NCBI GenBank assembly: GCA_050744165.1
Contig: JBOGGN010000145.1
Location: forward strand, 1-21,719
Direction: 5' to 3'
Source: JBOGGN01 sp050744165
Lineage (GTDB): Bacteria > Actinomycetota > Acidimicrobiia > Acidimicrobiales > Palsa-688
DNA: 21,719 bases
Below, one piece after another: positions 6,552 to 14,517 of this stretch. Each line of letters opens with the position of its first letter. The stretch's first letter is position 1. The translations under genes were made by a program, and so were the position numbers. The notes beneath the pieces were generated by a model. It was not told the origin of the DNA, made no database searches, and saw only the letters and a list, made by a program, of their open reading frames with translations.

Positions 6552-6986
6552 TCAGGGCCGGGTCTGGCAGCGCCGGCAAAGGCCCATGATGGCGAAGTGC
6601 CGCAGGTGGATCTCGAAGCCATAGGTGCCCGCCAGTTGCTCCGCCAATCGGGCGAAGGTCTCGCCGGGGACCTCGATCACCAGGCCGCAGCGTTGGCACA
6701 AGAGGTGCTGGTGCTCGTCCTCGGTTAGGTGATACGTGGAGGGCCCGTGGCCCAGGTGGACATGTTCCACCACGCCGAGATCCTCCAGGGTGGCCAGGTT
6801 CCGGTAGATCGTCGACTCCGCCACATCGGGGTGGAGCCCCTTGACCTCGGCCACGATCTCCTCGGCGCTGCGGTGGGTGTCGGCTCCGAGGAGGGCGGCG
6901 ATGGTGGCCCGCCGGGCGTCGGTGGCCCGCCCGCCCCGGTCGCGAATTCTGTTGATGATCGCCTCGACCTGCTCCGCCGTGGCCAC
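6552..6986 (-). CDS. Fur-family metal- or peroxide-responsive repressor
   Basis: This 144-residue dimeric DNA-binding regulator has an N-terminal winged helix (about 1-82) with recognition helix region AESTIYRNLATLEDLGVVEHV (57-77). Its C-terminal metal-binding dimerisation domain contains DEHQHLLCQRCG (H92, H94, C97, C100) and HFAIMGLCRRC (H130, C137, C140). The two CxxC pairs make the usual structural zinc site. Fur, Zur, Nur and PerR cannot be told apart with confidence. The start is GTG 6986, with TAGACT 7 nt upstream (near-leaderless). It lies upstream of ispE on the same strand with a 100-bp repeat-filled gap, so read-through is possible. The NiCoT operator in this window is a candidate target only by inference. 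Confidence 0.93.
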   Translation of the reverse strand: MATAEQVEAIINRIRDRGGRATDARRATIAALLGADTHRSAEEIVAEVKGLHPDVAESTIYRNLATLEDLGVVEHVHLGHGPSTYHLTEDEHQHLLCQRCGLVIEVPGETFARLAEQLAGTYGFEIHLRHFAIMGLCRRCQTRP

Positions 6987-6993
6987 GGGCGGA

Positions 6994-6999
6994 AGTCTA
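6994..6999 (-). promoter_or_regulatory. Putative -10 box for the Fur-family gene
   Basis: TAGACT ends 7 nt before the GTG at 6986, predicting a transcription start 1 nt before the start codon. No clear -35 box is seen, and the region upstream is a tandem repeat. Confidence 0.45.
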
Positions 7000-7004
7000 C
7001 GACC

Positions 7005-7069
7005 GGGTCCTCGACTGGCCGGGTCCGTGCACTGGGCGGGTCCTCGACTGGCCGGATCCTCGACTGGCC
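7005..7069. repeat. Imperfect repeats upstream of the Fur-family gene
   Basis: The 16-bp unit GGGTCCTCGACTGGCC occurs at 7005-7020 and 7038-7053 and, as GGATCCTCGACTGGCC, at 7054-7069. GGGTCCGTGC segments follow the first and last copies. The array abuts the Fur-family promoter. No ORF is supported here. Confidence 0.85.
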
Positions 7070-7097
7070 GGGTCCGTGCTGGTCCAGCCCGCGCTTA

Positions 7098-7163
7098 ACT
7101 TAACATCCCTAACACAAACGCGGGGCGTGGGAGCGCCCTGCATTTGTGTTAGGGATGTTAAGT
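7098..7163. repeat. Perfect 21-bp AT-rich inverted repeat, possible bidirectional terminator
   Basis: Arms 7098-7118 and 7143-7163 are exact reverse complements and are far richer in A+T than the surrounding DNA. The 24-nt centre carries its own GC stem (GGGCG 7123-7127 with CGCCC 7134-7138). It starts 6 nt after the oxidoreductase stop, so it could end transcription from that side. The size and composition are unusual for a terminator in GC-rich DNA, and a mobile-element remnant (MITE or REP-like) is an alternative. Confidence 0.85.
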
Positions 7164-7169
7164 GAGCCC

Positions 7170-8195
7170 TTAGAGGCGGACGACCACCTTGCCGGTATTG
7201 CCGCCGGTGAACAACAGGTTCAGGGCGTCGGGCGCCCGCTCGAGTCCGTCGACGATGTACTCCTGGTGCTTCAAAAGGCCTTCGGCCACCCATCCCGCGA
7301 TCTGAAGTTGAGCCTCGGAAAAGCGGGGCATGTAGTCGCTGACGATGAAGCCCTCCATGCGGCCGCGCCGGACGATGAGGTTGCGGTAGTTCGAAGGCCC
7401 GGGCACCCGCGCTGAGGAGTTGTAGGTGGAAATGGCGCCGCAGAGGACCACCCGGCCCCGGAGGCCAAGCTGGCCCAGGCAGATGTCGAGAATCTCGCCG
7501 CCGACGTTGTCGAAATACAGGTCGATCCCTTGGGCGCACAGTGCCCGCAGCCGGCCAGCTATGTCGTCGGTCCGGTAGTTGATTGCGGCGTCGAATCCGA
7601 GTTCGTCGACCAACCAGGCGCATTTCTCGGCGGTTCCTGCCAGCCCCACCACGGTGCTCGCGCCTTTGATCTTGGCGATCTGGCCGGCGACCGATCCAGT
7701 GGCGCCCGCAGCGCCCGAGATGACCACGACGTCGCCGGCGACGATCCGCCCGATATCCAGCAGCCCGAAATAGGCCGTCATCCCGGTGATGCCGTACACG
7801 TTCAGCGCGGTCGGCGGGTCGATGCCCGGGGGCAGGATCTGCATCGGCGTGGCGCCCTCGCCCGTCCCGGCCAAGGCGTAGTCCTGCCAGCCGGTCATCC
7901 CGTACACCAGCTCGCCGCCGGCGACATCCTGGGTCCGGCTGCGCACCACCTCGCCGATCCCGGCGCTGCGAACCACCTCGCCGAGCGCGATCGGCGGCAT
8001 GTACCCCGCGGCGTCGTTCATCCAGGTGCGGATCGTGGGGTCGATCGACAGGTAGCGCACCCGCACCAGCGCCTGCCCCTCGTCGGGTTCGGGTACTGGT
8101 CCCTCCTCCAGGCGGACGGTCGACTCGTCGATCATGCTGGTCGGCCTCTGCGCCAGAACCAAACGCCGGTTGATGGTGGGGGACTCGCTCACCAC
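7170..8195 (-). CDS. NADP-dependent MDR oxidoreductase (CurA / prostaglandin reductase type)
   Basis: This 341-residue cytosolic, zinc-free medium-chain reductase has the family landmarks: NRRLVLAQRP (9-18), YLSIDPTIRTWMND (48-61), NVYGITGMTAYFGLLDIG (132-149), the NADPH loop GAAGATGSVAGQIAKIKG (161-178), the YFDNVGG motif near residue 225, and MEGFIVSDY. Relatives (E. coli CurA/YncB, leukotriene B4 12-hydroxydehydrogenase) reduce the C=C bond of enones, but the substrate here is unknown. The start GTG 8195 overlaps the HAD gene end by 7 bp, so the two form an operon. The 21-bp inverted repeat lies directly after its stop. Confidence 0.92.
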   Translation of the reverse strand: MVSESPTINRRLVLAQRPTSMIDESTVRLEEGPVPEPDEGQALVRVRYLSIDPTIRTWMNDAAGYMPPIALGEVVRSAGIGEVVRSRTQDVAGGELVYGMTGWQDYALAGTGEGATPMQILPPGIDPPTALNVYGITGMTAYFGLLDIGRIVAGDVVVISGAAGATGSVAGQIAKIKGASTVVGLAGTAEKCAWLVDELGFDAAINYRTDDIAGRLRALCAQGIDLYFDNVGGEILDICLGQLGLRGRVVLCGAISTYNSSARVPGPSNYRNLIVRRGRMEGFIVSDYMPRFSEAQLQIAGWVAEGLLKHQEYIVDGLERAPDALNLLFTGGNTGKVVVRL

Positions 8196-8830
8196 GCTTT
8201 GATCCTTTCGTCAAACCACTGGGAAAAGGCGACCAGGTCGCTGAGCACGGCGTCGGTGCCCGCTTGCCACAGCGCTTCGGCCGAGGTACTACCCGTGGCC
8301 ACGCTCCATGACTGGACCTCGGCAGCTTTGGCGGCGGCGACGTCGCCGAGATGATCGCCGACGTAGGCCCACGCTCCATGCTCCCGCAGGGCCGGCCCTT
8401 TGGCGGCCCCGAACCGCCACCCCACCAATGCGTCGGGCACGATATCGACGGCGGCGAGGCTGGCGCGGGCGTGGGGCTCGAACTTCGAGGTCACCACCAG
8501 CACCTGACCCCGGTGGCGGCGCACCGCGGCCACCGCGTCGAGCGCTCCCGGCATAGGCCTGGTCAGGTGCAACAGATCGCCGTGGATGGCCCGGTACCGG
8601 TCGCACACCGAGGCGATGACCGAGTCGTCGAACCACGGGCTGAGCTCGATCTCGAGCGGCAATCCCAGGTGGGCGACGACATAGTCGACGTCGATCGGCG
8701 CGCCGGTCTCGGCCGCCAAGGCATCGAGGGCGGCCCGGACGGTGTGACGGGAGTCGATCAGGGTCATGTCCAGGTCGAAGCCGACCACCAAGTGCCTGGC
8801 GCCTTCGACGGGCAGGTCGGCAGGAGGCAC
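8189..8830 (-). CDS. HAD-superfamily phosphatase (PGP-like)
   Basis: This 213-residue cytosolic hydrolase has all four HAD motifs: FDLDMTLID (18-26, nucleophile D19 and acid D21), VVTSKFE (T114 as motif II), K144 in GAAKGPAL (motif III) and VGDHLGD (157-163, motif IV). A small helical cap (about 30-90) places it in subfamily IA, close to phosphoglycolate-phosphatase-like proteins. The physiological substrate cannot be named. The start is GTG 8830, with TATGCT 8 nt upstream. It overlaps and is probably co-transcribed with the downstream oxidoreductase. Confidence 0.9.
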   Translation of the reverse strand: MPPADLPVEGARHLVVGFDLDMTLIDSRHTVRAALDALAAETGAPIDVDYVVAHLGLPLEIELSPWFDDSVIASVCDRYRAIHGDLLHLTRPMPGALDAVAAVRRHRGQVLVVTSKFEPHARASLAAVDIVPDALVGWRFGAAKGPALREHGAWAYVGDHLGDVAAAKAAEVQSWSVATGSTSAEALWQAGTDAVLSDLVAFSQWFDERIKAW

Positions 8831-8838
8831 TGCCAGCG

Positions 8839-8844
8839 AGCATA
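8839..8844 (-). promoter_or_regulatory. Putative -10 box for the HAD-oxidoreductase pair
   Basis: TATGCT ends 8 nt before the GTG at 8830, predicting a transcription start about 2 nt upstream of the start codon. No clear -35 box is present. Confidence 0.45.
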
Positions 8845-8906
8845 GGGGCCGACGCCGTCGCCGGGTTCTGAGCCGTTCCGGTTCTGGCAGGTGTCAAAAC
8901 GGGCCG

Positions 8907-8925
8907 CTGCACCTCAGAGGTGCAG
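8907..8925. promoter_or_regulatory. 19-bp palindrome in the divergent HAD / surface-protein spacer
   Basis: CTGCACCTC and GAGGTGCAG flank a single central A. It lies in the 180-bp spacer between two divergent genes. It could be a repressor site or a 7-bp-stem hairpin with loop TCAGA. Nothing else distinctive is seen in this spacer. Confidence 0.4.
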
Positions 8926-9010
8926 GCCACGGCGATGCCTCGACGAAGCACTAGCGCTGCGCCGACTGTACGTCTAATGTCGCTAGGTCGGTGCGTGACT
9001 GGGGGCATAT

Positions 9011-11530
9011 ATGAAGGTATTCAGACGGTTCAAGACGGTCGTGATCGTGGCTGCTGCGGCGGCACTGGTCGCCATACCGAGTCCCGCCCTCGGCGGCACA
9101 GCGGTCTCCGGGCGGGTGACACCGAACAGCCGGCTGACCTCGGACAAGGCAGTCCTGCGGGGCCACGACACCCCGGGCGTCGCCGTGGACCCGAACAATC
9201 CCAACCACATCGTGTTGATCGAAGAGGACTACCTCGCCGGCCAGTGCGACTTCCACACCAGCTTCGACGGCGGGCACACCTGGACCGACGGCGTACTCAC
9301 CGTGCCCAGCGACTTTGCCAATCCGCCGTGCCGCACGTATGACTCCGGGGGCTACGCCCACTTCAACCAGAGCGTCGTCTTCGGATCCGGCCAGAACGTC
9401 TACACCGTGTTCGCATCCCACCGCGGCCTCCAGGAACGACCGGAGAGCCATGTCGTCCAAGGGGAGGGCGACTCGATCATCATGAACCACTCCAGCGACG
9501 GCGGGAAGACATGGTCGACCGGCGTGGTGGCGATCCAGGGTGGGCCAGGACCGCAGCCCTACGTGATCCGCCCCGGCATTGCCGTGGTCCCCAACGCCAG
9601 TGGGGACAAGCTGTATGTGACCGCGTGGAGCGTGTTCGTGACCTCAGGTGGCGCGTCGGGTGGCGGCGGCGACCGCCAGCTGATCACCAGCGCGTCAACC
9701 GACGGCGGCAAGACGTGGTCGGCGCCGGTCTTCGCCTCGGCCACGGGCGAGCACGTCCGTGAGGACTCACCGCCGGTGGTCGGCCCTGACGGGGCGATCT
9801 ACGTGGCATGGCGCAACCGCGACGACCCGAGCACGGCCCCGCACCCGATCGTGGTGGCCAAGTCGACCGACGGCGGCCAGACGTGGACAGAAACCCCCGT
9901 CGCCCAGGTGATCCCCACGCCGACCGGGGCGTCGGGGTCAACCGGGTACCCGCGCATCGCCATCGACCCGAAGAGCAACACGGTGTACGTCACGTACCGT
10001 AACTTCAACTCGTCGAACGTCCTCAGCGTGTACGTGTCGCACTCGACCGACCAGAACAAGACCTGGTCGACGCCGGTCCAGGTCAACGACGACACTGTGA
10101 ACGTCCAGCACATCGGCAACGAGATCTCGGTCGCGCCCAACGGCCGTGTCGACGTGGCGTGGCTCGACTACCGCAGCGCCTACCCCACCGCCACCCAGCT
10201 GAAGGCGACGTCGGAGGGCAACATCTTTTACGCCTCGTCGTCCGACGGCGGCAACACCTTCTCCGCCAGCCGCCGCATCACGGACCGTTCGATCAACCTC
10301 GACGACGGGTTGAACGGCCGCAACGGAAGCTTCACATGGTGGACGCCGGTCATGGCAGAGCTGGGCAACAACTCGGTGTTGTTCGCCTGGAGCGACTCGC
10401 GCCTCGGCAGTGTCGACAACGACAACAACGACATCGAACTGGCGACGCTCCAGCTCAACTCGAGCGCACCACCCGCGGTCTCCTCACTGCCGTCGACGAA
10501 CCTCAGCAACGAGTCGGTGGCCGCCTCACAGCTCGCCTACCCGGCGGGTGAGGAACGCATCGGCAGCACCGCCTTCTCCAAGCTCGTCATCGCTCCCGAG
10601 AACGATCCGGCCAGCGCCATGGCCGGCGCCGTGCTGGCGCGGGCCAACTTCGGACCGCTGCTGCTGTCGCCGGCAACGGGTCTGACCAAGGACCTGAAGG
10701 ACGAAATCTCGCGCCTGCGGCCCTCGGCCATCTACCTAGTCGGGTCGACTGTGGCCCTGTCGTCGATGGTGGAGACCCAACTGGCGGGGATCGGCTTCAA
10801 GTCGGTGACCCGCATCCAACAGCCCACGGCGGCCGCCATGGCCGCCGCCGTGGCCAACGCCATGGACGCCCGCACGACGAGCGACATGAGCCAGGGAGTG
10901 GCCTCCGCGCCCGCCGCGGTCCTCGTCAACCCGGCCGCACCTGATGCCGCGGCCGGAGTCAGCCTGGCGGCAGCCATGCGCTACCCGCTGCTCTACACCG
11001 CCGCCAACTCGCTGCCGAGCGACACCACCTCGGCGTTGCAGTCGCTCGACATCCCCAAGGTGTACGTGGTCGGCAGCACCACCTCGATCAGTGACTCGGT
11101 CGAAGGCCAGCTGCCCGGGGCGGTGCGCATCACCGGCGCCGACGTCGAGGCCACCTCAATGGCGGTGGCGTCAACAGAGGCAAAGCTCAACGTGCCGTTC
11201 AACGTCGCCTACGTCGCCGACTCCAACCGCCCGGCCGACGCCGCCCTGGCGGCGTCCACCGCCGCGAGAGTCGGGGCACTGGTCGCGCTGGTGCCGCATG
11301 CCGACGCCGGCCAGGCGCAGACGGCGATCGCCTCGCTGCACCTCGGCGCCCTGGACGAGGTGATCCAGGTTCACAGCAAGACGTCGAGCACGACCAACGT
11401 GGGCGTGATCGTGCTGTTCATCGTGCTCGGCTTGGTCGGCTTGCTGCTCTTGCTGGCATCGGTCGCGATGCGCCGCCGCTCCCGCGAGCCCCAGGCGGAC
11501 GTCGCGGTGGCGGAACCGGTCGCGGTGTGA
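9011..11530 (+). CDS. Secreted, membrane-anchored BNR/Asp-box propeller protein with CWB2-like repeats
   Basis: This 839-residue exported protein has a Sec signal peptide (1-29: KVFRRFK, a hydrophobic core, then PSPALG). A sialidase-like beta-propeller carries six Asp-box motifs: SFDGGHTW (84), SSDGGKTW (161), STDGGKTW (229), STDGGQTW (285), STDQNKTW (345) and SSDGGNTF (410). Residues about 505-790 look like cell-wall-binding repeat 2 modules (AIYLVGSTVALSSMVETQL; KVYVVGSTTSISDSVEGQL). A transmembrane helix (about 797-818) and a basic tail MRRRSREP follow, so the propeller faces outward. Asp-boxes are structural and occur in many non-sialidases, and I see no catalytic set that proves glycosidase activity. 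A GGGGG Shine-Dalgarno 5-10 nt upstream supports ATG 9011. It is convergent with the ABC operon, with only a 4-bp gap. Confidence 0.85.
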   Translation: MKVFRRFKTVVIVAAAAALVAIPSPALGGTAVSGRVTPNSRLTSDKAVLRGHDTPGVAVDPNNPNHIVLIEEDYLAGQCDFHTSFDGGHTWTDGVLTVPSDFANPPCRTYDSGGYAHFNQSVVFGSGQNVYTVFASHRGLQERPESHVVQGEGDSIIMNHSSDGGKTWSTGVVAIQGGPGPQPYVIRPGIAVVPNASGDKLYVTAWSVFVTSGGASGGGGDRQLITSASTDGGKTWSAPVFASATGEHVREDSPPVVGPDGAIYVAWRNRDDPSTAPHPIVVAKSTDGGQTWTETPVAQVIPTPTGASGSTGYPRIAIDPKSNTVYVTYRNFNSSNVLSVYVSHSTDQNKTWSTPVQVNDDTVNVQHIGNEISVAPNGRVDVAWLDYRSAYPTATQLKATSEGNIFYASSSDGGNTFSASRRITDRSINLDDGLNGRNGSFTWWTPVMAELGNNSVLFAWSDSRLGSVDNDNNDIELATLQLNSSAPPAVSSLPSTNLSNESVAASQLAYPAGEERIGSTAFSKLVIAPENDPASAMAGAVLARANFGPLLLSPATGLTKDLKDEISRLRPSAIYLVGSTVALSSMVETQLAGIGFKSVTRIQQPTAAAMAAAVANAMDARTTSDMSQGVASAPAAVLVNPAAPDAAAGVSLAAAMRYPLLYTAANSLPSDTTSALQSLDIPKVYVVGSTTSISDSVEGQLPGAVRITGADVEATSMAVASTEAKLNVPFNVAYVADSNRPADAALAASTAARVGALVALVPHADAGQAQTAIASLHLGALDEVIQVHSKTSSTTNVGVIVLFIVLGLVGLLLLLASVAMRRRSREPQADVAVAEPVAV

Positions 11531-11534
11531 CCGG

Positions 11535-12536
11535 CTAAACCGCCCGCGGCACCTCGGCGAAGTGGCAGGCCACGGGATGGCCCTGGCCCCGGTCGACCAG
11601 CGCCGGCTCCTCGAGCGCGCAGAGTTCGGTGGCCTTCCAGCACCGGGTGCGGAAGCGGCAGCCGCTCGGCGGGTCGATCGGGCTTGGCACCTCGCCTGGC
11701 AGCACGATTCGGGTCCGGGCCCGCTCGACCACCGGGTCCGGTGAGGGCATGGCGGACAGCAGCGCCTGGGTGTAGGGGTGGGCGGGCCGGCGGAACACGT
11801 CGTCGCGAGTGCCGGTCTCGACAATCTTCCCCAAGTACATGACCGCCACCCGGTCGGAGATGTGGCGGATCACCGAAAGGTCGTGGGCGATGAAGAGGTA
11901 GGCGACGCCCAGGCGTTGCTGCAGCTCGGCCAAGAGGTTGATGATCCCGGCCTGGATGGACACGTCGAGCGAAGAGATGGGCTCGTCGAGGACGAGTAGC
12001 TCGGGACCGAGGGCCAGGGCCCGGGCGATGCCGATGCGCTGGCGCTGGCCGCCCGAAAACTGGTGCGGGAAGCGCCCGAGGTCGTCAGGGTTGAGCTCGA
12101 CCATTCGCATGAGCTCCCGGACCCGTTCCTTGCCGTCGGAGCGGTACCTGTGGTGGATGCGCAAAGGCTCGGCGATGCTCGCCCCGACGGTCATGCGCGG
12201 ATCGAGGGATGCGTAGGGGTCCTGAAAGACGAGCTGGAGCCGGCGGCGCAGAGCCCGGGTCGTGCGGGGCGCGGCGTGCAGGACGTCGATATCCCCGAAG
12301 CGCACCATCCCCGACGTTGCCGGGACGAGGCGGAGCACCAGACGGGCGGTGGTGGACTTGCCGCACCCCGACTCGCCGACCAGGCCGAGCGTCTCGCCCC
12401 GACCAACCTCGAAGGAAACACCGCATACTGCGTGCACGTCCCGGGCGTGCTGTCCAACGGCGGCGGTCCGCGCCGGGTAGTGCTTGACCAGGTCATGCAC
12501 CTGTAGGAGCGCAGCCGCGGTGGCCATCGCCGTCAT
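11535..12536 (-). CDS. ABC transporter ATPase, OppF/DppF type
   Basis: This 333-residue cytosolic ATPase is one half of the nucleotide-binding pair of a peptide/nickel-family importer. It has Walker A GESGCGKS (54-61), Q-loop VFQDPYASLDPR, signature SGGQRQR (161-167), Walker B LLVLDE (180-185), the H-loop AHDLS, and the C-terminal oligopeptide-transporter domain (RRPAHPYTQALLSAMPSP, then Cys-containing GCRFRTRCWKATELC). The start is ATG 12536, because it overlaps the stop of the upstream ATPase as ATGA and has a GGAG box 8 nt upstream. A longer frame exists to 12704, but its extra 56 residues are Arg/Pro/Gly-rich shadow sequence. It is the last gene of the operon. Confidence 0.93.
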   Translation of the reverse strand: MTAMATAAALLQVHDLVKHYPARTAAVGQHARDVHAVCGVSFEVGRGETLGLVGESGCGKSTTARLVLRLVPATSGMVRFGDIDVLHAAPRTTRALRRRLQLVFQDPYASLDPRMTVGASIAEPLRIHHRYRSDGKERVRELMRMVELNPDDLGRFPHQFSGGQRQRIGIARALALGPELLVLDEPISSLDVSIQAGIINLLAELQQRLGVAYLFIAHDLSVIRHISDRVAVMYLGKIVETGTRDDVFRRPAHPYTQALLSAMPSPDPVVERARTRIVLPGEVPSPIDPPSGCRFRTRCWKATELCALEEPALVDRGQGHPVACHFAEVPRAV

Positions 12537-13609
12537 TGGCTGGACTCCGCCGGCGCCGCGCTCTCGACCAGGCGTCCGGTGAAGTGGCAGGCCGCCCAGT
12601 GGCCGCTGCCCCCGCCGCCGTCGGCCGCGGGAATCGGTTTGGGCACCTCGGTCGCGCACGGCCGGGGCAGTTGGGCGTAGGGGCAGCGGGGGTGGAAGGC
12701 GCACCCGGCGGGCACGTTGACGAGCGAGGGCGGCTGACCCGCGATCCGCGTCAGGCGCCGGTCGTCCTGGTCGACGCGAGGCATGGACGCCAGCAATCCC
12801 CTTGTGTAGGGGTGGGCGGGCTCGCGGAGCACCTGGTCGACGGTGCCCGACTCGACGATCTTCCCGGCGTACATCACGATCACCCGGTCGGCTACGCCGG
12901 CCACCACGCCGAAGTCATGGGTGATCAGGATGAGCGCCGAGCCGGTTCGCCGGCGCACGTCCTTCAGGACCTCGAGGACCTGCGCCTGGGTCGTGACATC
13001 TAGGGCGGTGGTGGGCTCGTCAGCGATCAGCACGTCAGGGTCGTTGGCAATGGCCATGGCGATCATCGCCCGCTGGCGCATGCCGCCGGAGAACTCGTGC
13101 GGGAACTGCTTGGCTCTTGCCTCGGGGTTGGAGATGCCGACCAGGCCGAGGATCTCGACCGCCCGGCGTTTGGCCTCCCGACGCGACGTCTCGTGGTGGT
13201 GGACCCGGATCATCTCGGTGATCTGGTCTCCCACCCGGTGCAACGGGTTCAGTGCCGCCAGGGCGTCCTGGAAGATGAGGGCGATGCGTTCCCCGCGGAC
13301 CCTGCGCAGGTCGGACTCGCGCAACGCCAGCAAGTCCCGGCCGCCGAAGCAGACCGAGCCGCTCACCGTGGCGTTTGGGGGCAACAGTCGAAGGATGGAA
13401 AGCGCGGTGACGGTCTTGCCCGAGCCGGATTCGCCCACGATGCCGAGAACCTCGTTCGGTTCGATCGTGAAAGAGAGGCCGTCAGCGGCCTTCACCTCGC
13501 CGAGGTCGGTTGGGAACCGGACGTGCAGGTCGTCGACGCGCAGCAGCGGGTCACCGGTGGGGAGTGGTGTCGGTGCCATCGCGTCTGGCCGGCGAGACGT
13601 GGGGCTCAC
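12533..13609 (-). CDS. ABC transporter ATPase, OppD/DppD type
   Basis: This 358-residue cytosolic ATPase is the partner of the OppF-type subunit. It has Walker A GESGSGKT (59-66), Q-loop IFQDALAALNP, signature FSGGMRQR (173-180), Walker B VLIADE (193-198), D-loop ALD, H-loop ITHDFG, and the C-terminal oligopeptide domain (EPAHPYTRGLLASMP). Four cysteines (GCAFHPRCPYAQLPRPC...ACHF) are in the pattern common in DppD-type subunits, some of which bind an iron-sulphur cluster. The start GTG 13609 overlaps the permease stop (GTGA). ATG 13579 is an alternative ten codons in. The start lies at the junction of a 16-bp tandem duplication. Confidence 0.93.
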   Translation of the reverse strand: MSPTSRRPDAMAPTPLPTGDPLLRVDDLHVRFPTDLGEVKAADGLSFTIEPNEVLGIVGESGSGKTVTALSILRLLPPNATVSGSVCFGGRDLLALRESDLRRVRGERIALIFQDALAALNPLHRVGDQITEMIRVHHHETSRREAKRRAVEILGLVGISNPEARAKQFPHEFSGGMRQRAMIAMAIANDPDVLIADEPTTALDVTTQAQVLEVLKDVRRRTGSALILITHDFGVVAGVADRVIVMYAGKIVESGTVDQVLREPAHPYTRGLLASMPRVDQDDRRLTRIAGQPPSLVNVPAGCAFHPRCPYAQLPRPCATEVPKPIPAADGGGGSGHWAACHFTGRLVESAAPAESSQ

Positions 13610-13624
13610 GAGACGTGGGGCTCA
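13593..13624. repeat. Perfect 16-bp tandem duplication at the permease/ATPase junction
   Basis: CGAGACGTGGGGCTCA occurs at 13593-13608 and again at 13609-13624. On the minus strand one copy encodes the last residues of the DppC-type permease (EPHVS) and the other the first residues of the OppD-type ATPase (SPTSR). The stop-start overlap sits at the seam between the copies. Confidence 0.9.
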
Positions 13625-14517
13625 AATGCGTCGCGCAACCCCTCGCCGAACAGGTTGGCGCCGAGGGCGACGATGAAGATGGCGACGCCGGGGATGATCA
13701 AGAGCCGGGGGGCGACGAAGAAGTAGTTGCGGGCGTCGGACAGCATGGCGCCCCACTCCGGCGTCGGGGGTCGAGCGCCGAAGCCTAAGAAGGACAGGGT
13801 GGACACGGTGAGCAGGATCCGTCCGACGTCGAGGGTGCTCAGCACCACGACCGGCCGGACGATGTTGGGCACGATGTGGCGGAGGGCGATACGGAGGCGG
13901 GAGCCGCCGAGGACGCGGCAGGATTCGATGAACTCCCGCTCCCGCAACGAGAGGGTGGCGGCCCGTACCACGCGGGTATAGCGCGTCCAGCCGAGGACCG
14001 ACAGCACGAACACGAGCTTGACCGAGCCGCTGCCCAACAGCGCAATGGTGACCATCGAGACGATGACGAGGGGGACCGACTGCACGATGTCGACAACCTG
14101 GCCCAGCAGGCGGTCGATCAAGCCGCCCCGCATCCCCGCGATGATGCCCAAGGTGACGCCGATGACGGTGACGATGGCGGTCACCGCGAGGGTCAGGAGG
14201 ACCGACTTACGCCCGCCGTAAAGCATCCGGGAGAGCAGATCTCGCCCGAGCCCGTCGGTGCCCAGCGGATGCTTCAAGCTGAAGTGGGCCAGCTTGTGGG
14301 GCACGTCGACCGCGTAGGGATCGGCCGGCGCCAGCCAGGACGCGGCGCTCAGGGCAACGGTCATGGACAGCAGCGCCAGGGCGCCGATCACCGCAGCCCG
14401 GTCCCGGAAGAAACGTCGCCAGGGCCCCCGGCCCGTCACGGTCACCACGGCCCCGGCCAGGTCGGTCAGCCGCTCGTCGGCGTCGCTCGGCCGGTCCCGC
14501 CGGAAGAACGAGGTCAC
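13606..14517 (-). CDS. ABC transporter permease, DppC/OppC type
   Basis: This 303-residue inner-membrane permease has an N-terminal cytosolic segment, a first helix (about 42-64), the HPLGTDGLGRDLLSRMLYGGR signature typical of DppC/OppC/NikC before the core, and five more helices. The cytosolic EAA loop EFIESCRVLGGSRLRIALRH contacts an ATPase subunit. The start GTG 14517 overlaps the DppB-type stop as GTGA. Together with the DppB-type permease it forms the translocation channel. The family alone does not separate peptide from nickel or opine substrates. Confidence 0.93.
   Translation of the reverse strand: MTSFFRRDRPSDADERLTDLAGAVVTVTGRGPWRRFFRDRAAVIGALALLSMTVALSAASWLAPADPYAVDVPHKLAHFSLKHPLGTDGLGRDLLSRMLYGGRKSVLLTLAVTAIVTVIGVTLGIIAGMRGGLIDRLLGQVVDIVQSVPLVIVSMVTIALLGSGSVKLVFVLSVLGWTRYTRVVRAATLSLREREFIESCRVLGGSRLRIALRHIVPNIVRPVVVLSTLDVGRILLTVSTLSFLGFGARPPTPEWGAMLSDARNYFFVAPRLLIIPGVAIFIVALGANLFGEGLRDAFEPHVS

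Noticed and set aside
9011..10500. Naming the propeller protein a sialidase
   Set aside because: Asp-boxes are structural and common in non-enzymes, and I could not identify the catalytic Arg triad, Tyr and Glu set.
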